From contig NZ_CP132353.1 of the NCBI RefSeq assembly GCF_030758455.1, positions 1,984,001 to 2,048,000 on the forward strand: a stretch of DNA of 64,000 nt, written 5' to 3'. Positions 30,395 through 40,464 of this stretch are shown piece by piece. This DNA comes from Erwinia pyri. Lineage in GTDB: Bacteria; Pseudomonadota; Gammaproteobacteria; Enterobacterales; Enterobacteriaceae. Below the pieces are notes generated by a model, which did no database searches, was not told where the DNA came from, and worked only from the letters and a program-made list of their open reading frames with translations. Each line of letters starts with the position of its first letter. Position 1 is the first letter of the stretch. A program made the translations under genes and the position numbers.

Positions 30395-31498
30395 TTATCC
30401 GGCGAGAGAGGGATAATCCGTATAGCCTTCTGCACCGCCGCCGTAGAAGAGTTCAGGGCGCGGCGCATTAAGCGGGGCGTTTTCACGCAGCCGCTCAACC
30501 AGGTCCGGGTTGGCGATATAAACACGGCCAAAGGCAGCTGCGTCAATCAACCCTTTTTCAATCAGCTCTTCCGCTTTTTCGGCGGTATAGGCACCGGCAC
30601 CCACAATCACGCCCGGGTAGACGCTACGAATAGCTTTACGGAACGCTTCGCTGTAAGGCTTACCACCGGCCCAGTCAGGCTCGGAGATGTGCAGATAGGC
30701 CAGATTACGCTTCGCCAGCTCAGTGAGGTAGTAGAGCGCCGCGGCTTCCTGATCTTCACCATTATCCAGACCGTTGAACGGACCCAGCGGGGAGATGCGG
30801 ATCCCGATGCGGTCAGCGCTCCAGGCGGCAATGGCAGCATCAACCACTTCCAGAGCAAAGCGGGTGCGGTTTTCTATGCTGCCACCATAGCTGTCTGTGC
30901 GCTGGTTAGATGCAGGAGAGAGGAACTGATGAATCAAATAACCGTGCGCGGAGTGAAGCTCCACCAGGTCAAAATCCGCTTCACGGGCATTGCTCACCGC
31001 CTGACGGAAATCATTAACTACCCCGGCAATCTCATCCACTTCAAGCGCGCGGGGAGTGGAAGTGGCTTCGCGTATTGCCTGCCCCTGCTCATCACGCAGG
31101 GAAGTACGGGTTTCTGCGTTGATGGCAGAAGAGGAGACCGGGGCTTTGCCCTCTGGCTGCACGCTGGTGTGGGAAATACGGCCGGTGTGCCAGAGCTGAA
31201 CGGCGCTGTGGCCGCCCGCCTGGTGAATGCCTGCGTTGATCGCCTTCCAGGCTGAAATTTGCTCTGCTGAGTGCAGACCTGGTGCGCCGGCATAGCCTTT
31301 AGCCTGTGCAGAGATTTGCGTCGCTTCAGTGATGATCAGTCCGGCACTGGCACGCTGACGGTAATATTCACCCATCAGCGGAGTAGGAATATCGCCCGGT
31401 TCAATGCTGCGCAGTCGGGTCAGAGGGGCCATAAAAATGCGGTTAGGAACGGTAATCGCACCCGTTTTCAAAGGGGTGAACAGCTTTTTCAATTCCAT
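30395..31498 (-). CDS. nemA: N-ethylmaleimide reductase (Old Yellow Enzyme family)
   Basis: NemA is an FMN enzyme reducing electrophilic alkenes, quinones and nitro esters. Family motifs are APLTRLRS (N-terminus), QLWHTGR, the catalytic-pocket [20 protein letters not shown] and the phosphate-binding GAGAYTAE. 367 residues (E. coli 365). In E. coli it is co-transcribed with the repressor gene nemR upstream; here nemR is absent and eptA occupies the next position. gloA follows 168 bases downstream. Confidence 0.95.
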   Translation of the reverse strand: MELKKLFTPLKTGAITVPNRIFMAPLTRLRSIEPGDIPTPLMGEYYRQRASAGLIITEATQISAQAKGYAGAPGLHSAEQISAWKAINAGIHQAGGHSAVQLWHTGRISHTSVQPEGKAPVSSSAINAETRTSLRDEQGQAIREATSTPRALEVDEIAGVVNDFRQAVSNAREADFDLVELHSAHGYLIHQFLSPASNQRTDSYGGSIENRTRFALEVVDAAIAAWSADRIGIRISPLGPFNGLDNGEDQEAAALYYLTELAKRNLAYLHISEPDWAGGKPYSEAFRKAIRSVYPGVIVGAGAYTAEKAEELIEKGLIDAAAFGRVYIANPDLVERLRENAPLNAPRPELFYGGGAEGYTDYPSLAG

Positions 31499-31510
31499 TA
31501 TTTCTCCTGG

Positions 31511-31528
31511 TAGACCGGTCGACTAGAC
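31511..31528. promoter_or_regulatory. Possible NemR-type operator upstream of nemA
   Basis: TAGACCGGTCGACTAGAC contains the 8-bp palindrome GACCGGTC and a TAGAC direct repeat with 13-base spacing. TAGACC/GGTCTA half-sites are associated with NemR in E. coli. It lies 13-30 bases before the nemA ATG, where a repressor could block expression. The match is by eye. Confidence 0.4.
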
Positions 31529-31678
31529 AAAGGACTTTTTTTTAACGTAGCGATGGCAGCCTACGCGTTATCTCCTGCCTGACATTAACCATAGGTGCGT
31601 TGTCGGAAAGTTTGCCGACAGGGCAAGCTTAGCGTAAGCAACGCATTTGCGCCTGCAAAATCAGCCTGTTCAGGTAGC

Positions 31679-31702
31679 GTACCAGACCGACAGGTCTGGT
31701 AC
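31679..31702. repeat. Perfect inverted repeat downstream of eptA
   Basis: The arms GTACCAGACC and GGTCTGGTAC are separated by GACA. It follows the eptA stop by 9 bases and probably forms the 3' end hairpin of the eptA transcript, but no U-tract follows on the minus strand. Confidence 0.5.
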
Positions 31703-31710
31703 AAACTGGG

Positions 31711-33345
31711 CTACTGCGCCTGGCACGATCGGATCATATCCAGCGCTGGCTGATACTCTCGGGTTTGCACATTCATCATTCCCAGCAGCGTATGGAAGAT
31801 ATTGTCCTGTGACACTGCCTCGGTTTTGGCAGCCTGGCGGAGACAGGCCTGACTGATGCCAAAGGCGCTGGCGTAATCGGGCGACATCCAGAGCAGGAAA
31901 GGAATGTGCGTCTGCTGAGAGGGGGCAAACAGATAAGGTGCGCCATGCAGATACATGCCGTGCTCCCCAAGCGATTCCCCGTGATCAGAGAGATAGACCA
32001 GAGCAACATTAAATTTATCACTGCGGGACTTCAGCAGGCTGATGGTGCTGTCCACCATAGCATCGGTATAGAGGATCGAGTTGTCATAAGTGTTCACTAA
32101 AGCCTGATGATCGCAGTCCTGAATCTGATTGCTGTCGCAGGTTGGCGTGAATTTGCGCATCGCCGCCGGATAACGCAGATAGTAGGCAGGTCCGTGACTC
32201 CCCATCTGATGCAGCACAATCACCGTGTCATCTTTTACGCTGTCGATATATTTATCCAGACGGTGCAACAGCACGTCATCCAGACAGTAGTCACTTTTAC
32301 AGAGCTCTCTGACATTCCACTTTGTCATATCGGTATGGGGCACGCGATCGCAGGCACCTTTACAGCTGCCGTCATTTTCACGCCACAAAACGTTTACCCC
32401 GGCATGGGCCATGACATCCAGCACGCCCTCCTGGTGACGCGCCAGACCGGCATCATAATGTTCACGCGGCATATTAGAGAACATGCAGGGAACAGAGATA
32501 GCGGTCTCTGTGCCGCAGGAGGTGGCGTTCTGATAGTAGATAACATTGTCCTGTTTCAGCTTAGGGTTAGTTTCCCGGGCATAGCCACCTAACGAAAAGT
32601 TCTCTGCCCGGCCGGTTTCACCCAGCACAAAGACCACCAGCGTTTTTTTCTTTTCCGCCTTGATTAGCGGCCCTTTCTTCGCATCCTGACCAATGCGCAC
32701 CAGCGTCTGATCGCCGGCAAACCAGCGGTTATCTGCATAATGACCCACGCTGCTGACCACGTTAACCGGGGTGATCATTTTGACCAGCCCTTTGTTATTA
32801 CGGATCAGTGAGGCGTAATCTTTATAGAACAGCGCTGCTACCAGCAGCACCACGGCTATCGCAGCCATTACGGTCAGGGCGCGTATAGCTATATTCATCC
32901 ACCAGGGACGATGAGTGTTAATTTTGGTAGTGGCAATCAGCACGGCGGGCACGATACCTAAAACTGCCATCCACAGCAGATAACGAAGGCTGAATAACGC
33001 TGTGGCTTCCTGAACGTCAGTTTCAAAGACATTCTGGATCATATTCGTGTCAATGACCGTGCCAAAACTATAGATAAAATAGGTCGCGGCAGCGCCGGCC
33101 AGCACTAAAATGATTAGCAAGGGTTTACGGATCCAGGGTACAGCAGCCACACTGAAGATAATCAGGAAGGCACAAAACAGCACAACGGGCAGCGTCGCAG
33201 CAAATAGGTAATCATGAACAGAGGTGTAAGGGATCGTCTCCCAGGCCCGCAACAGGAAGAGGGCGTTCAGAATAAACGTAAAGAAAAGCGCGATATAAAG
33301 ATTAAAAGCATTTTCGTTACACCGTAACTTAAGTAAGCGTTTCAT
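31711..33345 (-). CDS. eptA: Lipid A phosphoethanolamine transferase EptA
   Basis: EptA adds phosphoethanolamine to lipid A, lowering its negative charge and giving polymyxin resistance. Five N-terminal membrane helices (about 14-180) precede a periplasmic sulfatase-like domain. Visible catalytic elements are LGETGRAENFSL (metal-binding Glu), SCGTETAISVPCMFS (nucleophile Thr) and YLSDHGESLGEHG (metal-binding Asp/His), plus cysteine pairs typical of the family. 544 residues (E. coli 547). In E. coli it is joined to basRS; here no two-component genes are near. A PmrA-like box lies upstream. Confidence 0.92.
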   Translation of the reverse strand: MKRLLKLRCNENAFNLYIALFFTFILNALFLLRAWETIPYTSVHDYLFAATLPVVLFCAFLIIFSVAAVPWIRKPLLIILVLAGAAATYFIYSFGTVIDTNMIQNVFETDVQEATALFSLRYLLWMAVLGIVPAVLIATTKINTHRPWWMNIAIRALTVMAAIAVVLLVAALFYKDYASLIRNNKGLVKMITPVNVVSSVGHYADNRWFAGDQTLVRIGQDAKKGPLIKAEKKKTLVVFVLGETGRAENFSLGGYARETNPKLKQDNVIYYQNATSCGTETAISVPCMFSNMPREHYDAGLARHQEGVLDVMAHAGVNVLWRENDGSCKGACDRVPHTDMTKWNVRELCKSDYCLDDVLLHRLDKYIDSVKDDTVIVLHQMGSHGPAYYLRYPAAMRKFTPTCDSNQIQDCDHQALVNTYDNSILYTDAMVDSTISLLKSRSDKFNVALVYLSDHGESLGEHGMYLHGAPYLFAPSQQTHIPFLLWMSPDYASAFGISQACLRQAAKTEAVSQDNIFHTLLGMMNVQTREYQPALDMIRSCQAQ

Positions 33346-33391
33346 AGCGTTCCGTCAAAAATAAATTCTGCGAGAATCTTAGCGTTGTAAC

Positions 33392-33408
33392 CTTAGTGAA
33401 ACCTTAAC
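33392..33408 (-). promoter_or_regulatory. Candidate PmrA (BasR) box upstream of eptA
   Basis: On the minus strand GTTAAG-N5-ACTAAG forms a direct repeat with an 11-base period, fitting the PmrA pattern YTTAAG-N5-YTTAAG with one mismatch in the first half and two in the second. A third GCTAAG follows at 33378-33383. The box is about 47-63 bases before the eptA ATG. Confidence 0.5.
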
Positions 33409-33585
33409 CACTGCTCAACAATGCGAACTCTCGCAGGAAATAGACGCGAGTGCCAAACCAGCGCTGTGTGGGGCCGGTCTGAAGTGGACTGGCGACTGCC
33501 AGCGGTGCAAAAAAAGAGCATTCATACTTGCGGTCGGGGAATAACCGATCTTCAATAAGGGACTGACCTGAATTCAGGAGGGACG

Positions 33586-33825
33586 GTGGCAGAACAACTT
33601 GAGTTTTTCCCGGTGCCAAGTCCCTGTCGGGGGATTTGTCAGTCTGACGAACGCGGCTACTGCCGCGGCTGTCTCAGAAGTCGCGAAGAGCGCTTCAACT
33701 GGATGAAATTTACCGATGCGCAAAAGCGGGAGGTGATCCGCCTCTGCCGTCAGCGCTTTCTTCGTCTGCAGCGTGCGGGCAAAACGGACGTGCCTGATGA
33801 GCCGGAACAGCCTTCGCTGTTTTAA
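33586..33825 (+). CDS. ydhL: DUF1289 protein YdhL
   Basis: This 79-residue protein has four cysteines in PSPCRGICQSDERGYCRGC, suggesting a small metal site, and ends in EQPSLF like E. coli YdhL. Function is unknown. The start is a GTG preceded by GGAGG with 4-base spacing. In E. coli the order is sodC-ydhF-ydhL; here ydhF is missing. Confidence 0.88.
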   Translation: MAEQLEFFPVPSPCRGICQSDERGYCRGCLRSREERFNWMKFTDAQKREVIRLCRQRFLRLQRAGKTDVPDEPEQPSLF

Positions 33826-33943
33826 GCGTGCCAGTCAGGTGATGGCCAGGTAAATAAAGGTCAATTAAGCGCATTTAACAGGCATTTTCCCGGAAACTTA
33901 CCAGGCTTAAACTCCACTCTGGAAGAGACGAAAAGGAAAGTGT

Positions 33944-34462
33944 ATGAAACGTTTGACTCTGATGGCGCTGCTGTTGGCAACAGGTTGTTTTGCGCAGGCA
34001 GCCAGTGAAAAAGTTGAGATGAAGCTGGCTACCCCACAGGGAGCCGGTGAGAGCATCGGTACCGTGACGCTGGAAGAGACGCCTTACGGCGTCACCTTCA
34101 CACCAGCCCTGCAAGCCCTCCCGGCGGGCATTCATGGTTTCCATGTTCACGCCAAAGGCAGCTGCGAACCGCAAAGCAAAGAGGGCAAAATTGTTCCGGC
34201 CGGGGCGGCTGGCGGACATCTTGACCCGTCGGGATCGGGTAAACATCTTGGCCCCTGGCAGAATGGACACCTGGGCGATCTACCCGCCCTGTTTGTGACC
34301 AACGACGGCATGGCAACCTATCCGGTCCTGGCACCACGCATCAAAAAGCTCTCGGAAATTAAAGGAAAAGCGTTGATGATCCACATGGGTGGCGATAATC
34401 ATTCGGATACGCCGAAACCGCTGGGCGGCGGAGGTGACCGCTTCGCCTGCGGCGTGATCTGA
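33944..34462 (+). CDS. sodC: Periplasmic Cu,Zn superoxide dismutase
   Basis: SodC dismutates superoxide in the periplasm. A signal peptide of 19-20 residues precedes the mature protein starting near SEKVEM. Copper/zinc ligand stretches are GFHVHAKGSC, GGHLDPSGSGKHLGP and HMGGDNHSD, and the disulfide partner lies in RFACGVI. 172 residues (E. coli 173). It is convergent with ydhK. Confidence 0.96.
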   Translation: MKRLTLMALLLATGCFAQAASEKVEMKLATPQGAGESIGTVTLEETPYGVTFTPALQALPAGIHGFHVHAKGSCEPQSKEGKIVPAGAAGGHLDPSGSGKHLGPWQNGHLGDLPALFVTNDGMATYPVLAPRIKKLSEIKGKALMIHMGGDNHSDTPKPLGGGGDRFACGVI

Positions 34463-34467
34463 TCGTA

Positions 34468-36489
34468 TCAGGCGCTTGCCGCTCGTGCCTCCTCCGGCAG
34501 CGCCTGTTGCAACTGCGATAAGGAACAGAACAGCCGCCAGATAATTCCCGCCAGCTCGCTGGCCTCGTCTTTGCCGATAGCCTGTAGCCTCTCAATCCTC
34601 TGCTCTAACTCTGCTAGCGTTTGCGCCAGTGAATGGTGATGCACGCCGCGTTCGCCGATGATTCGGTGTAAATTTTGCAGCGTCGCCTCGCGCATTTCGG
34701 TCAGCTCGCTGGCGTCACTGTGCCATTCGCGCAGCTGCCAGAGAATATGTGAGCAGTTCAGCAGCACCACGCCCCAGCGCAGCAACCATAAACGAGCCCG
34801 GTCGTCGCGACTGCTGTTGAGTTGATTGACCCGGTGATAAATCAGCGATTCAAAGGTGCTCTGGCTGAGGTGAGGGCGGCGGCTGAGCTGGTCAAGGAAT
34901 TCCCGACGCAGAGCACGGATGTGCCTGCGGCTACGGCGTTTATCCGAGCTGGGGCGCAGGATCTGAAAGGCGAGCCAGGCCAGCATCACGCCAAAAACCT
35001 TCGCCAGATTATCGTTCAGAAACGCCTGGTAGTCGTAGACAGGCGGGTTAGTCACCGCCAGAAACGATCCGCCAAACACAATCAGTTGTGCCCAGAGGCT
35101 GGCGCGATTTTTCTGCTGCAGCTTAAACAGCTGTAGCGTGATGAGCAAAGGGAAGAGAAAGAGTAAAAACTGCCACAGCACGCTGATCTGCACCATCAGC
35201 CCGAACTTGATGATAAAACTGAAGAGGCTCAGCAACAGCAGCGTTTTCAGCAACAACGAGACGCTGTTACTGGGGGAAGGCACGGATGAATAGAGCACGC
35301 AGCTAATGGCCGCAAGGGTAATGGCGGCATCACCGGACTCCCACTGGGTGGTAATGGTGAAGGCGCAACCCAGCAGAATAACGATAAACGTGCGCAGTGC
35401 GCTCCAGCTCGCTTCAGCACTGTCGGCATGACGCGCCAGCGCCGGGACGGCAGGCGGAGAAAGCGTCGTGTCGGCATCAGCACGTTCGAACTGCCTCAGC
35501 CAGCGGCTGATATTCAGATAGAGCCAGCAGAAATAGCGCAGGCGGTGCCAGAAGGCCTGATGACGATAATCGTGCTGGTCGCCAGGGGCTGCCTGACTCA
35601 GAATTTGCGCCAGGCGATATTTATTACACTCTGGTTTTGCCAGCTCGCTGAGCAGTGCCTGCAGCGTGGTAAACAGGATCTCCGGCGGCTCGGGCCAGTT
35701 AAGCAGCATCCGGCGCAGGCTGGAGATGACGCTGGTCAGCCGCAGCTGCTGGTGAAGAACATAGTTGAGTACGTTGTTCTGCCGGCGAAAGCGGTAGTGG
35801 CTCCAGAACGCCTGGATCCTTAACAGGTTCATGGTCAGGATTTGACCGATAACGTTCTCATGCGCGCTGCGCACGTTATCGGTGGTTTCTCGCTGCAGCA
35901 GTAACCCGGCATGCTCCAGCAGGCGGGTATGCATCGCTTTTAATGAGTGGATCAGCGTATCGCCATCTGAGGTGCTCGGCAGGATCATCATCATCAGCCC
36001 GCCGCACAGGATGCCGGAAATCACTTCGCATACCCGCGCCTGAGTAATATTCCACAGATCGTTGATATCGGTAATATTGACCGTGGTAAAGGCGATGATC
36101 GCCGCTGTGTATCCGGCCAGTGAAAAGGCGTAGGCCACATTATTTTGATAATGATTGGCAACCCAGGTACAAAGCGCCAGCCAGGCGGACATCGAGAGAG
36201 CAAACAGCCAGGGTTCGTTAAGCGTATGCCCGGCAATCAGCAGAGCTGCGCCTGCTCCCAGCAGGCTACCGGCGATGCGCCCCAGACTTTTGCTGATTAC
36301 GCCACCTACGGTGGGAAAGCTGACCACTGCGGCCGAAGTCATCGCCCAGTAGGGTTCATCCAGCTGCAGACCATAGGCAATGCTCAGCGCCAGACACATG
36401 GCCATGGCGTTGCGAAGGGCGTAACGCCACTGACCTGCGGTAGCTTTAAGCCACGGAAGGTTTTGCCATGCAAGCCCGCTTAAATTCAT
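34468..36489 (-). CDS. ydhK: FUSC/AaeB-type efflux protein YdhK
   Basis: This 673-residue protein has two blocks of about five membrane helices (about 25-165 and 360-510) and cytoplasmic domains, the layout of the fusaric-acid-resistance/aromatic acid exporter family (AaeB). It matches E. coli YdhK. It is the last gene of ydhIJK and overlaps ydhJ by 4 bases (ATGA). The substrate is unknown. Confidence 0.9.
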   Translation of the reverse strand: MNLSGLAWQNLPWLKATAGQWRYALRNAMAMCLALSIAYGLQLDEPYWAMTSAAVVSFPTVGGVISKSLGRIAGSLLGAGAALLIAGHTLNEPWLFALSMSAWLALCTWVANHYQNNVAYAFSLAGYTAAIIAFTTVNITDINDLWNITQARVCEVISGILCGGLMMMILPSTSDGDTLIHSLKAMHTRLLEHAGLLLQRETTDNVRSAHENVIGQILTMNLLRIQAFWSHYRFRRQNNVLNYVLHQQLRLTSVISSLRRMLLNWPEPPEILFTTLQALLSELAKPECNKYRLAQILSQAAPGDQHDYRHQAFWHRLRYFCWLYLNISRWLRQFERADADTTLSPPAVPALARHADSAEASWSALRTFIVILLGCAFTITTQWESGDAAITLAAISCVLYSSVPSPSNSVSLLLKTLLLLSLFSFIIKFGLMVQISVLWQFLLFLFPLLITLQLFKLQQKNRASLWAQLIVFGGSFLAVTNPPVYDYQAFLNDNLAKVFGVMLAWLAFQILRPSSDKRRSRRHIRALRREFLDQLSRRPHLSQSTFESLIYHRVNQLNSSRDDRARLWLLRWGVVLLNCSHILWQLREWHSDASELTEMREATLQNLHRIIGERGVHHHSLAQTLAELEQRIERLQAIGKDEASELAGIIWRLFCSLSQLQQALPEEARAASA

Positions 36490-37343
36490 GGCTGGATTGA
36501 GACGGTACAGGTAGTTCCCGCCACCAGCGGCAGATCCGCCGGGAGAGCTGTCAGGCGGATACGTACCGGCACGCGCTGAGCCAGACGGACCCAGGGGACA
36601 TTTGGTTTGATATCCGGCACCAGTCCGCTGTCAGTTTCAACGCTCTGGTCATAGATAGCCCGGCCGATGCTCTCAACTTCCCCCTGTAAGGCTCTGTTAT
36701 CGCTATAGAGGCGCACGGTGGCCTTATAACCTGCACGGATATGCCGCAGCTTGGTCTCTTCAAAATAGCCCATGACGTAAAACGAATGGCTGTCGACCAG
36801 GGCAAACAGCGGCGTGCCGCTGGTGGCATAATTTCCCGGACGCACCACCAGGTTGCTGATCCAGCCGTCGGTGGGTGCCGTTATCCGGGTTTGCGAGAGG
36901 TTCCATTTCGCCTGGTCCAGCTCTGCCTGAGCCGCCTTTGCTGCTGCGGCCATTCCCCTGGCACTGAGGTTGGCTGCATCCAGATCCTCTGCGGAGATTA
37001 CATTGCGCGGCAGGCTCTGACGGCGTCGCGCTTCATGCTGTGCTTTCAGCAGATCGGACTGCGCTTTTGCCAGCTGTGCCTCAGCATTCAGCACGGCAAT
37101 CCGGTAAGGTTCATCATCCAGCATCACTAAGGTGGTGCCTCGGGTGACAAACTGATTATCTTTGATGGGCAGCTGCTCAATGCGCCCGGAAACCTGCGGG
37201 GTGATATTAACCAGCTCTGCGCGGACTTTGCCATCCCGGGTCCAGGGGGACTGCATATAGTAATTCCACAACCACCAGCCGGCACAGAGCGCCGCTGCAA
37301 AGAAAATCACCGTGGAAAAATATTTTAACGTGCTGAATTTCAT
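36486..37343 (-). CDS. ydhJ: Membrane fusion protein YdhJ (HlyD/AaeA type)
   Basis: This 285-residue periplasmic adaptor has one N-terminal anchor (about 7-27), a split lipoyl domain ([14 protein letters not shown] and [19 protein letters not shown]) and a helical hairpin between (about 80-140). It pairs with YdhK in a tripartite-like pump. I chose ATG 37343 (MKFSTLKYF), with AGGTGA upstream, which overlaps the ydhI stop as ATGA; 13 more codons are open upstream but lie inside ydhI. Confidence 0.92.
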   Translation of the reverse strand: MKFSTLKYFSTVIFFAAALCAGWWLWNYYMQSPWTRDGKVRAELVNITPQVSGRIEQLPIKDNQFVTRGTTLVMLDDEPYRIAVLNAEAQLAKAQSDLLKAQHEARRRQSLPRNVISAEDLDAANLSARGMAAAAKAAQAELDQAKWNLSQTRITAPTDGWISNLVVRPGNYATSGTPLFALVDSHSFYVMGYFEETKLRHIRAGYKATVRLYSDNRALQGEVESIGRAIYDQSVETDSGLVPDIKPNVPWVRLAQRVPVRIRLTALPADLPLVAGTTCTVSIQP

Positions 37344-37579
37344 CCGTTCACCTGCAGCAACCAGAGCGAAGCGCTGACACAAAGAATAAAGAGTGAGAGA
37401 TCCAGCAGCGTTGGGTGCCAGATTTCACCAGAGTAGATCCAGCCCCGCAGTAGGGGATGAAGTAACAGCCAGAAGAAAAACCCCAGCAGTACGGCTTTGA
37501 AAATCGGTGGGAAAAACACCGAGGCGCCAAAAACCAGGTCTGTTAGCGGTGAGGAGGAGGAGAAATAGGCGTTATCCAC
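37340..37579 (-). CDS. ydhI: DUF1656 membrane protein YdhI
   Basis: This small inner membrane protein (79 residues, two hydrophobic segments) carries the family signature [12 protein letters not shown] and [15 protein letters not shown]1656 genes routinely head YdhJ/YdhK-type efflux operons. I chose the GTG at 37579, which matches E. coli YdhI in length (78) and has AAGGA 10 bases upstream; the frame is open to 37627. It is divergent from slyA, whose product likely binds between them. Confidence 0.85.
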   Translation of the reverse strand: MDNAYFSSSSPLTDLVFGASVFFPPIFKAVLLGFFFWLLLHPLLRGWIYSGEIWHPTLLDLSLFILCVSASLWLLQVNG

Positions 37580-37699
37580 GGAGTAAATCCTTCTTGCCAG
37601 GCCGTTTGCGGCGCGCCGGGTAATCAATACGTTTCAAAAGTGATGAATTTGTATTTTGTCCTGTAAACTCGCAGAATAGTCTAAAATAAGGCATAATAG

Positions 37700-37711
37700 C
37701 TAGCAAGCTAA
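37700..37711. promoter_or_regulatory. SlyA operator in the slyA/ydhI intergenic region
   Basis: CTAGCAAGCTAA matches the SlyA consensus TTAGCAAGCTAA at 11 of 12 positions. It sits 11 bases before the slyA ATG, where SlyA would repress its own gene; it may also act on the divergent ydhIJK operon. Confidence 0.75.
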
Positions 37712-37721
37712 TTATAAGGAG

Positions 37722-38165
37722 ATGAAATTGGATACCCCATTAGGAACGGATCTCGCCAGACTGGTGCGTATCTGGCGGTCATTAATCGATCAGCGCCTTA
37801 AACCACTGGAACTCACGCAGACGCACTGGGTTACTCTGCACAATATTCATCAACTGCCGCCTGAGCAGTCACAAATTCAGTTAGCCAAGGCGATCGGTAT
37901 TGAGCAACCCTCACTGGTGCGTACGCTGGATCAGCTGGAGGAGAAGGGCTTAATTACCCGAACGACCTGTGCCAGCGATCGCCGCGCCAAGCGGATTAAG
38001 CTCACGGTTGAAGCCGCGCCAATCATTACCCAGGTTGAACATGTTATTGATGCCACCCGGGATGATATTTTGTCAGGTATTTCGCAAAGTGAAATCGACA
38101 AACTGGTGACGCTGATAGCTCGTCTCGAAAAAAATATCCTGGAACTACAGGGTCGGGATGAATAA
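37722..38165 (+). CDS. slyA: MarR-family transcriptional regulator SlyA
   Basis: SlyA is a dimeric winged-helix regulator that relieves H-NS silencing and responds to small aromatic acids; it activates hemolysin HlyE in E. coli and virulence genes in Salmonella and plant pathogens. The 147 residues include the DNA-reading helix [20 protein letters not shown] and the wing [13 protein letters not shown]. It starts [16 protein letters not shown] like the family. Confidence 0.97.
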   Translation: MKLDTPLGTDLARLVRIWRSLIDQRLKPLELTQTHWVTLHNIHQLPPEQSQIQLAKAIGIEQPSLVRTLDQLEEKGLITRTTCASDRRAKRIKLTVEAAPIITQVEHVIDATRDDILSGISQSEIDKLVTLIARLEKNILELQGRDE

Positions 38166-38191
38166 AAAAACCGGCTGAGGCCGGTTTTTTT
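38164..38191. terminator. Bidirectional terminator between slyA and slyB
   Basis: The stem AAAAAAACCGGC/GCCGGTTTTTTT with a TGAG loop supplies A/T tracts on both sides and serves both convergent genes. Confidence 0.9.
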
Positions 38192-38199
38192 ATTTTTGC

Positions 38200-38667
38200 T
38201 TAGCGTGGTGAAACGGTGACCTGGCTTCCGTTGGAGGCCATTGTTACACGCTGGCCGACGGCATAACGGCTGGCCGCCTGTTTCTGCACCACCATAATTG
38301 TGTTGCCGTCATCTTTGCGGATTTCCAGCTCCACGCCCTGCGTTTTGTTAGCGGCGCCCTGTACGCCCTGACCCGCTACCCCGCCAGCCACTGCGCCAGC
38401 AGCGGTAGCAAGGCTACGGCCCGTACCGCCGCCCAGCGTATTCCCCAGGAAGCCCCCCAGCACCGCACCGCCGATAGCACCGATAACATTGTTGTCATCA
38501 CCGCCCTGAATCTGAACCGGGCGTACGGAAACCAGCGTTCCGTAAGTGACGTTTTGCACTTGCTTGGCTTCTGAGGCGCTGTAAACATCGCCAGAAAGCG
38601 TGTCAGTGTTGCTGCATCCTGCCAATGTCACGCCAGTCAGTGCCACGACTAATAAACGCTTAATCAT
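38200..38667 (-). CDS. slyB: Outer membrane lipoprotein SlyB
   Basis: SlyB is a PhoP-regulated lipoprotein that stabilises outer membrane protein/LPS domains. The lipobox is LAGCSN (Cys18). A glycine-zipper region (about 62-105, GAIGGAVLGGFLGNTLGGGT) follows, then a C-terminal beta domain. 155 residues, same as E. coli. I did not find a convincing PhoP box upstream. Confidence 0.95.
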   Translation of the reverse strand: MIKRLLVVALTGVTLAGCSNTDTLSGDVYSASEAKQVQNVTYGTLVSVRPVQIQGGDDNNVIGAIGGAVLGGFLGNTLGGGTGRSLATAAGAVAGGVAGQGVQGAANKTQGVELEIRKDDGNTIMVVQKQAASRYAVGQRVTMASNGSQVTVSPR

Positions 38668-38943
38668 CGTAAAACTCCTTTATTTTCCATTTGCTGCAGT
38701 CAATTGCGCAGCGTTCAATAGGGTAATTATATGGCACAAGCCGCTAAGGTGGGTAAAAAAACTGCTACCCCCAGCGTAGCGCAACATCGATAAACCATAA
38801 ATCAATCAGCTGCAAAATTGCGTAAAGAGAGCTAAATATCCAGTCAGTCTTCAAAAATGGTTAGTTAATCATAGAATTGCCCGCCTGATTTTGCGACGCT
38901 GTAGGCAGGAAATTCAGCAAACCCCAGTGGGTAAGGCGAAACA

Positions 38944-40065
38944 ATGAAATCAGGGCGCTATATTGGCGTGATGTCCGGCACCAGCCTGGATGGCATTGAT
39001 GTGGTGCTGGCTGCCATTGATGAGCATATGGTGGCGCAGCAGGCGAGCTATTGTCATCCTATGCCGCCAGCGTTGCGTCAGGCGGTGTTGGGGATCTGTC
39101 AGGGACAGTCATTAACGCTCTCTCAGTTGGGCCAGATAGACACGCAGCTGGGCAGGGCGTTTGCCGAAGCGGTGCAGACGTTTATTCAGCGTGAAGGGCT
39201 TGAGAAAGAGGATATTACGGCGATCGGCTGCCACGGGCAAACGGTCTGGCATGAGCCGCGGGGGGAGGCGCCAAACACGTTGCAGATTGGCGATAACAAC
39301 CAGATTGTCGCTGCTACCGGCATCACCGTAGTGGGTGATTTCCGCCGTCGCGATATGGCGCTTGGCGGCCAGGGCGCTCCGCTGGTTCCCGCCTTCCATC
39401 AGGCCATTCTGATGCATCCGGAAGAGCGCCGAATGGTGTTGAACATCGGCGGCATCGCCAATCTTTCACTGTTGATCCCAGGCAAACCGATCGGTGGCTA
39501 TGACACCGGCCCTGGCAACATGCTGCTGGACGCCTGGATCTGGCGCCACCAGGGCAAAGGATATGATAAGGATGGCGAATGGGGCCGACAGGGCAGCGTT
39601 ATCAGACCGCTGCTGCAACAGATGCTGAGCGATCCCTGGTTCTCACTACCGGCACCAAAATCCACGGGCCGCGAATACTTTAATTTGGGCTGGATCGCGC
39701 AACAGCTTGCTGCCTTCCCGGGGCTGCAACCGCAGGATGTCCAGGCGACGCTGGTGGAACTTACCGCAGTGACTATCGCAGAACAGGTCATGCTGTGCGG
39801 CGGGTGTGAGCGGCTGCTGGTTTGTGGCGGAGGCAGCAGGAACCCCCTGTTGATGTCGCGGCTGGCAGCACAGCTGCCGGGAACCGAAGTGGGCAGCACC
39901 GATGAAGCGGGGATCAGCGGTGACGATATGGAAGCGCTCGCTTTCGCCTGGCTCGCCTACCGTACTTTATCGGGTCTGCCAGGCAATTTGCCCTCCGTGA
40001 CGGGAGCAAAAGAAGCCTCGGTGATTGGCGCTATCTATCCGGCTAATCCAGCCTCTTATCGCTAA
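38944..40065 (+). CDS. anmK: 1,6-anhydro-N-acetylmuramic acid kinase
   Basis: AnmK hydrolyses and phosphorylates anhydroMurNAc to MurNAc-6-phosphate in cell wall recycling. Motifs are the N-terminal phosphate loop [35 protein letters not shown] and [11 protein letters not shown]. 373 residues (E. coli 369). It is followed at 22 bases by mliC. Confidence 0.96.
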   Translation: MKSGRYIGVMSGTSLDGIDVVLAAIDEHMVAQQASYCHPMPPALRQAVLGICQGQSLTLSQLGQIDTQLGRAFAEAVQTFIQREGLEKEDITAIGCHGQTVWHEPRGEAPNTLQIGDNNQIVAATGITVVGDFRRRDMALGGQGAPLVPAFHQAILMHPEERRMVLNIGGIANLSLLIPGKPIGGYDTGPGNMLLDAWIWRHQGKGYDKDGEWGRQGSVIRPLLQQMLSDPWFSLPAPKSTGREYFNLGWIAQQLAAFPGLQPQDVQATLVELTAVTIAEQVMLCGGCERLLVCGGGSRNPLLMSRLAAQLPGTEVGSTDEAGISGDDMEALAFAWLAYRTLSGLPGNLPSVTGAKEASVIGAIYPANPASYR

Positions 40066-40087
40066 CCCTTAGTTCACAGGAGAGAGA

Positions 40088-40399
40088 ATGAAGAAGATAC
40101 TTTTACTGTCCACGCTGGCGTTACTGTCAGGCTGCAGCTATTTCCATTCCGCCCCCGAGCAGCAGAAAACCCTGCATTACACCTGCGGCACGCTGCCCCT
40201 GACGGTGATCCTTGATAATAGCCGTGAGGAGGTTAACCTTATCCTTGATGGTAACCCGCTGACGTTAAAACAGCAGGTAGCCGCCTCCGGTACCCGCTAC
40301 AGTGACGGAGTCTATGTTTTCTGGTCTAAAGGTGACGGGGCATTTATCGAACGAAACGATAAAGTCATTATCAATGACTGTCGCCTCAATGGCAGTTAA
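40088..40399 (+). CDS. mliC: Membrane-bound C-type lysozyme inhibitor MliC
   Basis: MliC is an outer membrane lipoprotein that blocks C-type lysozyme. The lipobox is LSGCSYF (Cys16). The short beta-barrel domain contains the lysozyme-contact motif ASGTRYSDG and the segment FWSKGDGAFIE, with Cys residues in YTCGTL and NDCRLNG for a disulfide. 103 residues. It is downstream of anmK, as in E. coli (ydhA). Confidence 0.93.
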   Translation: MKKILLLSTLALLSGCSYFHSAPEQQKTLHYTCGTLPLTVILDNSREEVNLILDGNPLTLKQQVAASGTRYSDGVYVFWSKGDGAFIERNDKVIINDCRLNGS

Positions 40400-40464
40400 C
40401 CCGTTGAAACCCATCGGGATGAAGCGCACAATGCGGCATCCCCCTTCGAGCTGAAGCCTGAGCG

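Noticed and set aside
38668..38943. PhoP box before slyB
   Set aside because: TAAACC and TAAATC occur at about 38793, but the spacing is not the 11-base period required.
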